From positions 19,861,791 to 19,925,790 of the forward strand of contig OX336344.1 in assembly GCA_946902875.1 (NCBI GenBank): a DNA stretch of 64,000 nt, written 5' to 3'. This document shows, one piece after another, positions 10,261-20,819 of the stretch. How positions within the stretch are numbered: position 1 is the first letter of the stretch; every line of letters starts with the position of its first letter. The translations under genes were made by a program, and so were the position numbers. Under the pieces are notes generated by a model, which had not been told where the DNA came from, made no database searches, and saw only the letters and a list, made by a program, of their open reading frames with translations. The stretch comes from Nematopogon swammerdamellus (taxonomy: Eukaryota > Arthropoda > Insecta > Lepidoptera > Adelidae).

Positions 10261-11679
10261 CAGTGGTTCCCAAATGGTCGTACGCGTACCCCGAGGGGGT
10301 CCGGGTCCGTGCTCCACCTAGGTTCTCCACCTGGGTGAAGCATGGGATACTTACGGCCGTTACAGGTCTCCATGCTCCAACTACCATTAAGTACAGTCGT
10401 GTGCAAGAGTGGAATTTAGTGGCTCCACGGGGAAAACTATAAATCAAACACTGATTTCTAAGAGAGGTAATAATATCATACTTAACATATTACATGTGAC
10501 ATATTATGCGCCCTTCACCCTTCTCTTTCATCGTCAATAAAACAAAATTATAAACTGGGAACGGTTCTAAAGTACCAGGGCAGCAGAAATTGAAAGGAGA
10601 TTTCCATAATTTTATAAAAGTTAATCGCTATTGTAATAATAATAGCAATTAACTTATACGGAAACCTATTCGAAAACGCGTATTCATGGTATTCAATAAT
10701 AGGTGCCAGGATTTATTCATTCATCCAAGGCCAGGAAGAGGCCAGGATTCTCTCCCTTTTTTTCTTTCCCTCTCAGCGATTAACTTATATAAAATTATGG
10801 AAACCTCCTTTCAATTTCTGCTTCCCTGGTACTTTGATAACTTCATGTTTGTTAATCCTGGCCTAATATATTTTTTATAATAAAATAGTCCTTTCGAACC
10901 AACCAAAAAGTTGATTCGGGAAAGAAAAATCGTTGATCCGTTTCAGTTGGTCCGTTTAGTTGGTCGGAGTGGAAAGCCTGGAAACGGCTATATATAAATA
11001 GTTTGTGTTTTAGTTTAGTTTTTGTTTTAAAGGCCAAAAAGGACAGAATAATTTTTTTCAGTTTTACCGCTCATCAAAGCATAAATTAATACCTACTACT
11101 AAAAAAACTATTTCTAAAAATTTATCACAAATACAACATTTTTCCTATAAGCGTAAACCATTCATATAACACGTTGGAGACAATTGGAGCAGGCCAGTCT
11201 CCACAAACAGCACCCGTTCACGAGCATCACGCCAGGGCCAGCCATCGCCTCCGGCCAATGGCCACGGTTACCACTAAAAAGCAAAAAGAAATAGGCCCAC
11301 TTATCTCATTAGTGAAAATTATCTCCACTGATGAATGGTTGATTGATTGGGACCTTTTCGTATTAAATTGTGATTGCAAAGTAGATTTGACACATTAGAC
11401 TACATATTTATTAAAAAAAAAAATGTTTATCTGACAAAGAACAATAAGCCGAAATATCATGAAAAATATGCTGTTCTTTTTATTTCTAATGTATAAAATA
11501 TATTATAAAAATATCTAGATATTAGAATCAGACAAGTGACTACAAATAAATAAACAACTTTATTACCTAATGTAAAAATAACAACCATATGAAAAAAAAA
11601 ATTACATTTTACTCAGGGGTATTTGGGTTTCAGAAAATTCGCTAAGGGGTACCGATTAAAATATAATTGGAAACCGCTG
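10261..11679. mobile_element. Non-autonomous hAT-like transposon with 8-bp TSD
   Basis: The left end is CAGTGGTTCCCAAA at 10261 and the right end reads ggaaaccgctg at 11669-11679. Complementing it gives CAGCGGTTTCC, the usual hAT terminus. The 8-bp direct repeat CACTAGAC flanks both sides (10253-10260 and 11680-11687), as expected for hAT integration. Inside is an inverted-repeat hairpin (10571-10630 / 10777-10835), a truncated Gly/Pro-poor filler and no transposase ORF. Confidence 0.85.
10571..10835. repeat. Inverted repeat (~60-bp arms) inside the hAT-like element
   Basis: The arm at 10571-10630 (starting aagtaccagggcagcag) is complementary to 10777-10835 with few mismatches. A third partial arm (aatagcaattaacttat) lies at about 10639-10655. 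This is likely a nested foldback element. Confidence 0.7.
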
Positions 11680-11738
11680 CACTAGACGAAGAAAGAAGAA
11701 AGACTTTTAGCCTTTTCGATTGTAATTAGGTATATCAT

Positions 11739-11850
11739 TACCACACGCTGTATCCCGACAATCGGGGTTGGCAGAGTAATCGGTGTTGTGCTGCAAGAAC
11801 TCTGGAAAATTATAGCACAACACACCGACCACAACTTTTAGCAAAGTAGG
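11739..11850 (+). repeat. SINE-B 5' fragment
   Basis: Blocks CACACGCTGTATCCCGACAA, GCAGAGTAATCGGTGTTGTG and CAAGAACTCTGGAAAATT match the start of the copies at 40920 and 41641. It lies just right of the hAT-like element. Confidence 0.7.
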
Positions 11851-12524
11851 TATATTAGTCCAAAATAATTATCAATATTATTTCTCTTCTCTATGAGCGC
11901 AGCAAATAAGGCACGAAGCGAAGACTCACCTACTAGATACTCTATGACCTACTATTATAATATTATGATTCTAGTCTGTGCTTCACCTGTAAGAATAATA
12001 TCATGGACATGGAGCATAATCAGCAAATTGAATAACTGGCAATATTGAGATGACTGGCAACGGTAAATAGGTACATAATATTATTATTTCACATTTATAG
12101 CGCCATCTTTATTCAACACTTGAGACTACTGTCGAGAGTAACATTGTGGGTTCGTGTCTATGCTCATAATTTTATACAATACAGCAGCAGTGGTGGTGGT
12201 GTGCTGGGGCTGGGGCGGTGCGCTGCGCGGCGCGGGCCGCGGCTAAAATATTATTACAGCGTGAATTTAGTTTACTTTTCTTCGTCTAGATGGCGACACT
12301 AGGGCCCAATGGAAGCTGAAACAATAAACATGGTTCCGTAGTCATTTCCTTCTTGCACGTATAGCGCAGCAATCACGCGGTTGCATCGTGTCTCGAGCGC
12401 GGCGCGGTTCGTGCCGTTAGGACTAAATAGACTTCTCTATTAATTTGTTTAGATTTATTGAGCTTTATTTACGTTCCGAAGAAATCATACAGTTCGCCTC
12501 TGGAATGTTTTTTATGGAATCTGA

Positions 12525-12746
12525 CACGGTTGTCTACATCACCTACCTACAACGTCCGTGATGTCAGCCCATAACACCGGGTGAACTAGGTGCCATGTCA
12601 GTGCTTCCCTTCATTTCATGTCGGCTACACTGAACTGGACGGAAAACACGAACTATTTACATAGCCGTTTCGACCGACATTTCATTCAGTTCGGTGGTAC
12701 CAACCCGGGCGGGATAAACCCTACCACCTAGTTAGTATGTAATATA
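12525..12746 (-). repeat. SINE-A 3' portion
   Basis: Reverse orientation, poly-A side at the left; the body is retained up to the ACTAGGTGG block, the head is absent. The right part belongs to the duplicated segment that starts at 12641. Confidence 0.75.
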
Positions 12747-13009
12747 TAAGGTCTTTTAAAATTAGTTCATAGTACGCTAAGGGGGGGTTCTGTATCATAT
12801 AGGGAGTAAAACCTATATAATTTTTTTTTACCTTGGGCTTTTTTTATGTAAAATATTTTTTACATACATACCACACACGCTGTATCCCGAAAATCAGGGT
12901 AAGCAGAGTAATGTGTGTTGTGCTGCAAGAACTCTGGAAAATTGCAACACAACATCGACCACCACGTTTAGCAAAGTATTCGGACAAGATAACTATCAAA
13001 CAGCAAGTA
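12641..13009. repeat. Segmental duplication, unit 1
   Basis: Nearly identical to 13339-13705. The unit holds part of a SINE-A (minus), the left end of a TA-flanked MITE (taaggtcttttaaaattag) and the 5' part of a SINE-B. The copies differ by only a few bases (extra T's, gtgtgtt/ctgtgtt), so the duplication is young. Confidence 0.9.
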
Positions 13010-13013
13010 CCGT

Positions 13014-13330
13014 GTACCGTGTGGGGCCGGTACTTTAAAAGAATAGCCCCACTGCATCTCTTCCCGTGTATGTCGTAAAAGGCGACTAAGGGATATGATT
13101 CCCTTCCTATATTACTAGGTGGTAGGGTTTAACCCGCCCGGGTTGGTACCACCGCACTGAATGAAAGGTCGGTCGAAACGGCTATGAAAATAGTTTGTGT
13201 TTTCCGTCCAGTTCAGTGTAGCCGGCACGACCGAAGGGAAGCACTGACATGGCACCAAGTTCACCCGGTGTTATGGGCTGACATCGCGGATGTTGTAGGT
13301 GATGTAGCCAACCGTGTAAGTTTGCATAAA
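13014..13330. repeat. SINE-B (minus) fragment followed by SINE-A (plus) body
   Basis: 13014-13100 is the reverse of the SINE-B 3' part (accgtgtggggccggtactt to gactaagggata). 13105-13335 is the SINE-A body from ACTAGGTGGTAGGG to the A-tail. This spacer lies between the two duplicated units and may mark the template-switch that created them. Confidence 0.7.
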
Positions 13331-13338
13331 AAAAAAAT

Positions 13339-13705
13339 GGAAAACACGAACTATTTACATAGCCGTTTCGACCGACATTTCATTCAGTTCGGTGGTACCA
13401 ACCCGGGCGGGATAAACCCTACCACCTAGTTAGTATGTAATATATAAGGTCTTTTAAAATTAGTTCATAGTACGCTAAGGGGGGGTTCTGTATCATATAG
13501 GGAGTAAAACCTATATAATTTTTTTTGACCTTGGGCTTTTTTATGTAAAATATTTTTACATACATACCACACACGCTGTATCCCGAAAATCAGGGTAAGC
13601 AGAGTAATCTGTGTTGTGCTGCAAGAACTCTGGAAAATTGCAACACAACATCGACCACCACGTTTAGCAAAGTATTCGGACAAGATAACTATCAAACAGC
13701 AAGTA
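13339..13705. repeat. Segmental duplication, unit 2
   Basis: Second copy of 12641-13009, offset 698 bp. It contains the left terminus of the MITE 13445-14086, whose right terminus exists only once, so unit 2 is the original context and unit 1 the derived copy. Confidence 0.9.
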
Positions 13706-14086
13706 AGGCACAAAGGCATTCATTGTATTTAAATAAAAAAATAGGTGGTTGATTTTTATAGCCTAATCGATTCAGTTTCATAACAGTAACAAAAAAGTCT
13801 TCATTACCATTATGATATAACACGTGTAAGTTGGTAAAAAAAATCCAATTCTTTCTATTCCATACTAATAAAACTAAAATTGCGGTTTTTCACAATTTCT
13901 GAAAGAAAGAAATCTATGTGTTGAAAGACTTTTTTGTTCCTGGCATGAAACTGAAACGGATACGATTTTTTTTTACATTTTACATAAAAAAAAATTATAA
14001 AAAAAATTCTTTGTTCTTCAAAAGTGATCTATTTCCGATACAGAACCCTCCCTTAACGTACTATGAACTAATTTTGAAAGACCTTA
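13445..14086. mobile_element. TA-flanked TIR element carrying a SINE-B insertion
   Basis: The left end (TAAGGTCTTTTAAAATTAGT, onward to a G-run and TTCTGTATC) is complementary to the right end at about 14030-14086, arms of about 55 bp. TA/TATA flanks both sides. The interior contains a 5' SINE-B piece. Related in its terminal motif (TAAGGTCTTTC... CGCTAAGGGG) to the MITE 15463-15727. Confidence 0.7.
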
Positions 14087-14176
14087 TATATTATTATTAT
14101 GTTCCTCCATCCATACTCAAATATAGGTAAGTTGGTTAGGTATTTTTACGAAAAAAACGGAGGGGTGTTATAAGTT

Positions 14177-14180
<4 letters not shown>

Positions 14181-14212
<32 letters not shown>
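14181..14212. repeat. (GT)16 microsatellite
   Basis: Uninterrupted GT dinucleotide run followed by CTGTCTGT. Confidence 0.95.
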
Positions 14213-14213
<1 letters not shown>

Positions 14214-14438
14214 TGTCTGTGGCATCGTAGCTCCCAAACGGGTGGACCGATTTGGATGCGGTTTTTTTTATTAGGAAGCTTGTTTAATCGGGATGGTTCT
14301 TAGCTATGTTTGTAATCAAGTAATAAAGTAATTAAGTAATAAAAAAAATAATTCTCTTAAAAAGTGGACCAATTTGCATACGGTTTTTTTTAAAAAGCTT
14401 GAAATAAAAGTTAAATTACAAATTTAAAAAACCCCCGA

Positions 14439-14602
14439 CTCTTAAAAAGTCAAAAATAATTTCCGTTTACTTACTTAAAGGAGTCGGGGGACCGCTAAGT
14501 AAATTAAATATAAAGACTCAAGAGTTGCGCGGGAATTTACTTAGCGGTCCACCGACTCCTTTTAGTAAGTAAACCGAAATTATTTTTGACTTTTTAATAT
14601 AA
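14439..14602. repeat. Long hairpin (about 65-bp arms)
   Basis: The arm from about 14442 (aaaaagtcaaaaataattt) to ctaagtaaatt at 14505 is complementary to 14531-14600 with few mismatches, around a ~25-nt loop (aaatataaagactcaagagt). A partial relative (acttaaaggagtcgggga) follows the right end of the 14891-16876 element, so that element probably inserted into a copy of this repeat. Confidence 0.75.
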
Positions 14603-15253
14603 TATGGAGCTCTAAAAAGTCGCCTACATGCCTACGCACGCCCTCTCAAATTTGGGAGTATTGCACTAACTAGCCTTCCTGAAAAACTAGAGAGCGGTCA
14701 TTTACCCCACGGAGTTTGCCTCCACTGCCTAGACCGGGAGCTGGGGCACTTTCTTTCGATACATTTATTTATTTCATCTAAATTGTTTGGTATCACCATC
14801 ATAAGTTTTGTTCAACATACAGTTTGTATTGTATTTGTTGGATGTAAAAGTTAAATTACAAATTTAAAAAACCGCCGACCAGTAAGCAATAATTGCGTTG
14901 AGTTTTGCATAAAATAACCAACTAACATTTTTACTGGAAATGAGTTAAGTATGCCAGGTGCTATATAAAACTCGTTCTCGGAAAATCGTTAAATGAAACA
15001 GAACCAGGTGTATCTCAATAATTGTATGCAGGAGGAATAAGTTTCTGTTATGAAAAATATCCATTAGTATGAAATTTGGTCAAGAAAAATAAGCAGATAG
15101 AACCAAGTACATGGGTCTTCTCTGTTTAACACAAATGACAGGTTATTAAAAACATTTTAATAGAACCATGTACTTGGTTCTCTGATGTATATCTTGTTTT
15201 CGACCTTTTACGTGTAAAATTTAAAGAAATCAATAGAGCCATGTAAAAGTATT

Positions 15254-16134
15254 TTGGAAACAAGCAACCTAGAAAAAAGTACAATGAAGTTCCTGATACC
15301 TGGACATAGTTTCCTTACGAATGAATCAGATTCTAGTGACATAGAAAAATATTTAAAAGTGCAACACAGGATTTGCACACCAGATGATTACAAAAATGTT
15401 ATGGTTAACTGCAGGAAGAGAAACCCACTACGTGTACGAGAAATTAAGAAAGAAGGCTTCTATAAGGTCTTTCATTAGTAGGTAACTTTACGCTAAGGGG
15501 AGTATGTGTATCAGATCAGATACTGATCACGTTCCCATACCCATTAATTTTTTTGTACGATATAAAAAACCTACCCATGCTATGAAATAATCGTTCAATA
15601 AACTATTATTTTAGTAGCATGGGTTAAGGTATTTGATATACGAAAAAAAAAATTGGTATGGGGAACGTGATTAGTATCTGATATACATACACCCCTTAGC
15701 GTAAAGTTACCTACATGAAAGACCTTATATAGTACTGAAAGGTTGGAAAAACTCATTGCCAATAGAAAGAAAGACATAAAAGGTGTGAAAATAAACTGGT
15801 TAAAAGTACGTGAAATACAACTAAAGAAGAAAGCGACCTACAAAATGTTCATTAACAGGATTATGACCAAGAAAACTTTAATGAATTTGATATAGAAAGA
15901 AAGCAAACTCGATAGGGCCAAAGCAGTACACTTTCAAGTGCATTGGTCCCATTATGGCCTAATGGAAAACCAATTTCACCAACAAAGTTGCAAGATTTAC
16001 AATCTATGATGAGTTTAATACCTCAAGATGCTCAGATATTTTACCAAGGGTTTACTACAGCTAACAATATAATTGACGATGTTGATGGCTTTGACGCTGA
16101 TCTTGATTTTGACCTGGAAGGACCGGAAGAATAA
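15254..16134 (+). pseudogene. C-terminal remnant of a transposon-type protein (GHSFL family)
   Basis: The first part (15254-15462) reads MKFLIPGHSFLTNESDSSD, CTPDDYKNVMVNCRKRNPL and ends EIKKEGFY. A 265-bp MITE interrupts it. From 15730 it continues STERLEKLIANRKKDIKGVK with KINWLKVREI, then breaks down. A last segment (15943-16134) reads WPNGKPISPTKLQDLQSMMS and ends with an acidic tail (DDVDGFDADLDFDLE). I recall this architecture (GHSFL-D-E, TPDD, KINWLK, LYPNGKPI, acidic C-terminus) from multi-copy insect proteins that carry an upstream CGGQNRN motif. That N-terminal half is missing here. Function is unproven; a transposase is my inference from the flanking TIRs. Confidence 0.6.
15463..15727. 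mobile_element. 265-bp TA-flanked MITE inside the GHSFL-family remnant
   Basis: Near-perfect inverted arms of about 90-100 bp, starting TAAGGTCTTTCAT and including TAACTTTACGCTAAGGGG. TA is duplicated at 15461-15462 and 15728-15729. Removing the element with one TA rejoins the host frame across GFY and STER, which fixes the boundaries. Confidence 0.85.
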
Positions 16135-16966
16135 AAAACCGGACCAAGAAACCATCGGTGTGCCAGTAACTAGAATAAAAGAGACTTATTTTCTAAGTAC
16201 TATACGATGTGAAATATTTGTGATGTGAGATTTTGATGAGTACTCATTACCAAAGGACCATGGGCGTTTTGGTACCCCCTACAAAAAGTTACCAATAGCA
16301 ATGATTCATGTCAAAGGTACGAGTATTTTAGACCTTCCAACGACATATAACTCATTGCTATTAGCAACTATTGATGGGAGGTACCAGCGTCCATACATTT
16401 TTGCCCATCCTCCTTTGTTAAATTTTAGTTTGCAGAATGTGTCTGTGTACACATATGACAGGATTTGATTTCATATTAACATTTTATAATAAAATTTTAT
16501 GATATTATTTTAATAGCTGATAAAAGTGGTCCCTTTTCTTAAAAGGTTCTTTCTTGGAAAGTTTAATTTTATTGTTAAATAAAAAAGAACCATGTACTTG
16601 GGCACATTTAGCTTAACATAATTTTTTGCATTCTGTTAAATTTGTTAAAAAACAAAACGGAACCAACTTACTTTATCCTAATTCACAGGCTGTATAGTCA
16701 CAAATATCTTTACTTTCATACTTCCTCAAATGTATATTACTGAAATGCATCTATTTATATAAAAAAGGTAGTCTAATCAAAGTAACAAAAAAGTTACACT
16801 ATGGAAACTTTAACAGCTATTTTCTCCGATTCATGCAGAAATCAGTTGGTTCTTTTATCCAAAACTCAACCCAATTTGCGTTTAGTTACTTAAAGGAGTC
16901 GGGGAACCGAAAAGTAAATACCCGCGCAGCACTGAGTTTTTATATGTATATTATATAAAAACTCAA

Positions 16967-17201
16967 GAGTAATCGTTGTTATGCTGCAATTACTCTTGTA
17001 AATTACAGCACAACACCGACCACCACGTTTAGCAAAGTATTCGGATAAGATAACTATATCAAGCAGCAAGTAAGGCGCGAAGGCCTACCTGATGCATGAC
17101 TCGGTGGAAGGACCGTGCCAAGGTGAGAGCTGACTAACCCGTCGCCCTTTAGCACGGCATCTTGTACTTATCCCTTAGTCGCCCTTTACGACACGCACAG
17201 G
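16967..17201 (+). repeat. SINE-B partial copy
   Basis: Matches the central and 3' parts of SINE-B: acagcacaacaccgaccacc, tgactcggtggaaggaccgt, gtccttatccctt-type block and cgacacgcac. The first ~50 bp and the final GGCCCCACAC block are lost. Confidence 0.75.
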
Positions 17202-17483
17202 TTAGATGTGGTAATAGGTATCCGGTTAAAATATTTTATTATTGAACATACATTTAAGTAGGTGAAAATACATTCTGTATCGGCACCCGGTACATCTTTT
17301 ACTTGCGACTTCGCTCGAGTTAAGTTTGCACACCATCTATGATAATCTATAAGTAACTAGTGGCCTAGATGACTACGCCTATATAATATGGTATATAGGC
17401 AGCGCCTGTAGGAGTAACATATAATAAATTGTATAAATTATAAGAAAAATAAAAATTACAGCAAAGGCCCAATCGGTTCAACA

Positions 17484-17730
17484 TGCCAAATACAACCCAC
17501 TCAAGAACCACTACGAGTTTGTGGCCTTTGCTTTGGAGACTCTTGGGGCATGGAGCCCGGACGCGATCAGTTTTCCAAGAAATTGGGAAAACTACTCATT
17601 GACACGTCTGGAGACCGCCGCCGCCGTGCCTGGGCGCATTTCAAGCAGCGGATCAGCCTGGCGATCCAGTGGGGGAACGCCGCTTCAGTCATGTCATGGG
17701 GACCATTCTAATGGCCCCTATGGACGATTA
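17484..17730 (+). pseudogene. Retroelement ORF C-terminus (ETLGxW family), frameshifted
   Basis: Reads HYEFVAFALETLGAWSPDA, then after a frameshift LIDTSGDRRRRAW and QRISLAIQWGNAASV. The ETLGxW ... QRISLAIQxGNAAS block is a recurring C-terminal signature in arthropod retroelement polyproteins as I recall. Related fragments are at 21690-22145 and 44930-45142. A LINE-type tail (AATCAAAATC, reverse of an A-rich end) lies at 17815. Confidence 0.6.
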
Positions 17731-18419
17731 TTTTTATCTATCGGTTAGATTTATTTTTATAGTCAATTTAGTTATTTTTAGGTCTAGATTTTATTATTTT
17801 TAAGTATTTAATTTGAAATCAAAATCAAAATCTTTATTGTTTTTTTGCCGTTTTTAACAGTGTCTCCATTACGGGTTTTTTTAATATGCAAAATGCCTGA
17901 ATGGGCGTGCAATGCGTACGTACGCCTTCACATGCATAGAGCCATGCAAGGCTGGCCTTACAAATATTAATTTTACGGTTTATCCATAAAACATTAATTA
18001 AAAATAAAACAATACACTATAACCTATTAAAAAATTGGCACAAACTCGTTTACTTTATAAATAATGCTGTAATAAAAATTTTTGCATAACGTGGTCATAA
18101 TCATCAATTTAAATAGATTTGTCATTTAAAATTGAAATAATATATGAAAACTTACTCCGGCGCGCGGCCTACTCGGAAAAGTACTTCCCTCGTTTTCCCA
18201 TCGATACGCGAGCTCGTGCGCGCTCGTTCTATCTCGGCTCTCTGTCGTCGACCGGGTTGCCATGCCTCTAGTTGTGGATTTCCCCCGATTTGGGGTATAC
18301 ATTTATTTTGGTTAAGGTAGATAAAGGGGGTAATTTTTATTAATCGGAATAATGATATACGTCCGTGATTGGGTCATCAAACTCTATGTACAAAATTACA
18401 ACTTTTTTCGTTAAGTAGG

Positions 18420-18528
18420 TTCGGAGAAAACAATCTGTGGCAGACGGACATACAGGCAGACAGACACGAGAGTCATCCTATAAGGGTTCAGTTTTTCCTA
18501 TTGTGCGGTACGGAACCCTAAAAATTAG
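18420..18528 (-). repeat. Element C fragment (GGGTTCCGTA family)
   Basis: Ends tgcggtacggaaccctaaaa with a degenerate CAGA-rich stretch upstream. It is the reverse of the left end seen at 31972 and 62615. Confidence 0.6.
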
Positions 18529-18639
18529 TAAGTTGGGACATATTTCAACTCCCAAGGACATAAAAGTGCGATAGGAAATTATGTCGAAAATGAAACGAAA
18601 TGAAAAATATGAGAAAAAAACATTATCTCATATTTTTCA

Positions 18640-18849
18640 CTAGCTTAAGCCCGCGGCTTGCTCGCGTGAAATTTGCATTTAAAAAGAAGAAAGTAAGAGT
18701 TATGGAGGAACATACATACATACAGAAGAGATTTATAAAAATCGTCAATTTAGTTTTAGTATCGTACATAGAATCTACAAACGCAGTATCTCATAAAACA
18801 AAGTAACTTACTCCATGACCATCCCTTACAGATTATTATTTGGTATTGA
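18640..18849 (-). mobile_element. Short non-autonomous Helitron-like element
   Basis: In minus orientation it starts TCAATACC after an A and ends CGAGCAAGCCGCGGGC..GCTAG before a T. This fits Helitron termini (5' TC, 3' hairpin then CTRR, insertion between A and T). Its interior aligns end to end with the copy at 56034-56200 (CTGTAA..GGTCATGGAGTAAG). Confidence 0.7.
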
Positions 18850-19314
18850 TTTCGTTTCGTATCATTCTCGTTTCATATTTCATGAACACAGCTCAAAAAC
18901 AATTAGCAAGTAAAAAAATGTTTCTTGAACGTAATTTATAATTTTAAACTATCCGGTAGAGGAATGCACTTCATTTAATGGTTTTTATAGTGATAATAAT
19001 AAGCAAAGACAGCCCTCCTGGACACTGCACCCATCGTCTGGAGGTTTCTCTCTTTGGGACCCGACCATCATCGGTAGCCTGGGTTCGCCCCCCCGCGCCG
19101 CCGCCGCCGGTGGTGGAAGCTCCGTTTATATTTTTTATATTAATTTTAGGTATACATTTGTATTTTTATACTTTTTGTAATATGTAAAACTAATTTAAAT
19201 GTGGAAATAAAGAGATAAAATAATATGTGGAATAATTAAAGGAATCCCACTTCGTATTGAGTGGATTACATTTTTTTCCTTTTTTTTTTACTATTTAACA
19301 CTATCAGTATCCTT

Positions 19315-19520
19315 CACAGTAAGCCGGTGTGTATGCGTCCACTGCTGGACACACGCTTCTCCAGTACTGCAGTTCCTGCAGTACTTCCGGCCTTCAGCGA
19401 TACGGAACCACTGCGTTCCACTGCCGACGTACCTACTTGATGTCGTCGTCCCACCTGGCGGTTAGTCTTCCCACACCCGTTTTCCTGTTCATGGCAGCCA
19501 GTGTAGGGCACGGTTACTCC
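19315..19520 (-). pseudogene. RTE-type LINE, ORF C-terminal fragment
   Basis: Minus strand parallels 49737-49928: VGRRHQV, the sequence cctggcggttagtcttccca, and gtgtgtatgcgtccactgct at the end. It corresponds to the GKRxxGRPxxRWxDD.K...WxxxxxAY.QQWT C-terminus of RTE elements. Confidence 0.65.
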
Positions 19521-19619
19521 AACATCATTCACAATAACTTTTTATTTAAAATTGTTATTTCTCACTAAACCCCATTAAAAAAAGATTTTTTCCTCCAACT
19601 GGCAACCCCCGATAATGCG

Positions 19620-19819
19620 CGCATCCCGCCCGTGGACCGCGCCGGGCGCGCTCAATTCAAAACAACCGCATCTCGAGAAGCGACCGCGCGCGTTTCATTT
19701 TCGAAATTCGAATATTCGCTCCCTTTCGCTGTGAATTTTGTGTTCTGTGGGGTTAATATTTTAGTGAAACGTGTGTGTTAAAGTGGGTTGAGTGCGAAAA
19801 CACGTTTCGGCGGGAAAAG
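19620..19819 (+). other. Putative promoter and non-coding first exon of a second gene
   Basis: A GC-rich stretch (cgcgccgggcgcgc, cgaccgcgcgcg) leads into ctttcgctgtgaattttgtg and ends cgggaaaag|GTGAGA, a strong splice donor at 19819/19820. There is no ATG in the last ~100 bases. This is the usual look of an insect 5'UTR exon. The next compatible acceptor with a coding start is at 40640/40641. The transcription start cannot be fixed by eye, and pairing with the 40.6-kb exon is inference. Confidence 0.5.
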
Positions 19820-20028
19820 GTGAGATTTTTTCGGATTATAGAATGCTTTTTTTGTTTGCGGCGTAGGTGGTTGTTTTCGTAGATGATTTTTCGCACTTGT
19901 ATGTTTATCAAACTCTTAATACCACATTATTAGACGTGTTAATTATGTAAGTATATTAACGTTGGTACAATAAATGAACTGAATTCGAGTCGATATCTGC
20001 CCAAGTTCAGACAGCTTCTACAAAAAAA

Positions 20029-20790
20029 TCTATACATATAATAAAATCGTAAAGGTAAGAAAGTCTGTACATTGAATGTATTCGGAAAAAAAATAACCAG
20101 GGTGGCTTAAAATGAGATACTGAATATGTTAGAACAGTTTTTAAAATTTTTGTTTGTTTGTTTGTCTGTACGCGCATCACGCAAAAACCACTGAACGGAA
20201 TTCGACGAAACTTTGTATAGTGGCAGTTTATATGCCGGGTTAACATAATACGTAAAAAAAAATAACAAAAATAAAAAAAAAATTAAACAATTATAAACAT
20301 TATTGCGCGTTTAAAATCACGTAGTCCGAAGTACATAATTATATCTTGAGAACTGGCAGCAAATACAATTTGAATAAAATATTCATTCGAAATTTAAAAA
20401 TAAGTAGATACAACGAAAATGACAGTTCTTCTTTTTTATAACTTGAACACAATAGTCTATACATATCTATTCTTTCTATACATATAATAAAATCGTAACT
20501 GCAAAAATGTCTATTTGTACGCGCATCTCGCAAAAACCACTGAACCGAATTTGACGAAACTTTTTATAGGGACAGTGTATATCCCGGATTAACATAATAA
20601 TAAAAAAATATAATAAAAATCACGTAATCCAAAGTAAAGGTAAAAAACAATTTTAAATGTCATGTTGACAACGGAGAACTGTCATCTCGACGTGAGCTGG
20701 CCGGTGACAAATTGTTTGATAAATAAAAAAAAAATTGAAAGTCGAAGTTATGTGCAATAAAATGTATATATCTGTTGCCCGCGGCTTCGC
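20029..20790. repeat. Helitron-like 5' ends and a 3'-end hairpin
   Basis: TCTATACATATAATAAAATC occurs at 20029 (after A) and at 20475. Both are followed by the CGCGCATC-CGCAAAAACCACTGAA block. At about 20776 the reverse of the Helitron-like 3' hairpin (gcccgcggcttcgctcgcgt) introduces the minisatellite. The CTAG terminus is mutated here. Confidence 0.55.
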
Positions 20791-20819
20791 TCGCGTGAAA
20801 TTCGTATTTCAAAAAAAGA

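Larger units (their letters stand above)
14891..16876 (+). mobile_element. Unclassified TIR DNA transposon (2.0 kb), internally deleted
   Basis: Imperfect 33-bp terminal inverted repeats (14891-14923 and 16844-16876, three mismatches; core GTTGAGTTTTG and ACCAACT). Subterminal copies of a GAACCAxGTACTTGG-like motif occur near 14999, 15107, 15162 and 15234 on the left, and 16545, 16588, 16659 and 16848 on the right. The centre holds the C-terminal part of an unclassified protein (15254-16134). The layout of TIRs, clustered subterminal motifs and a coding core is that of a cut-and-paste transposon. I could not identify a target duplication. Confidence 0.65.
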
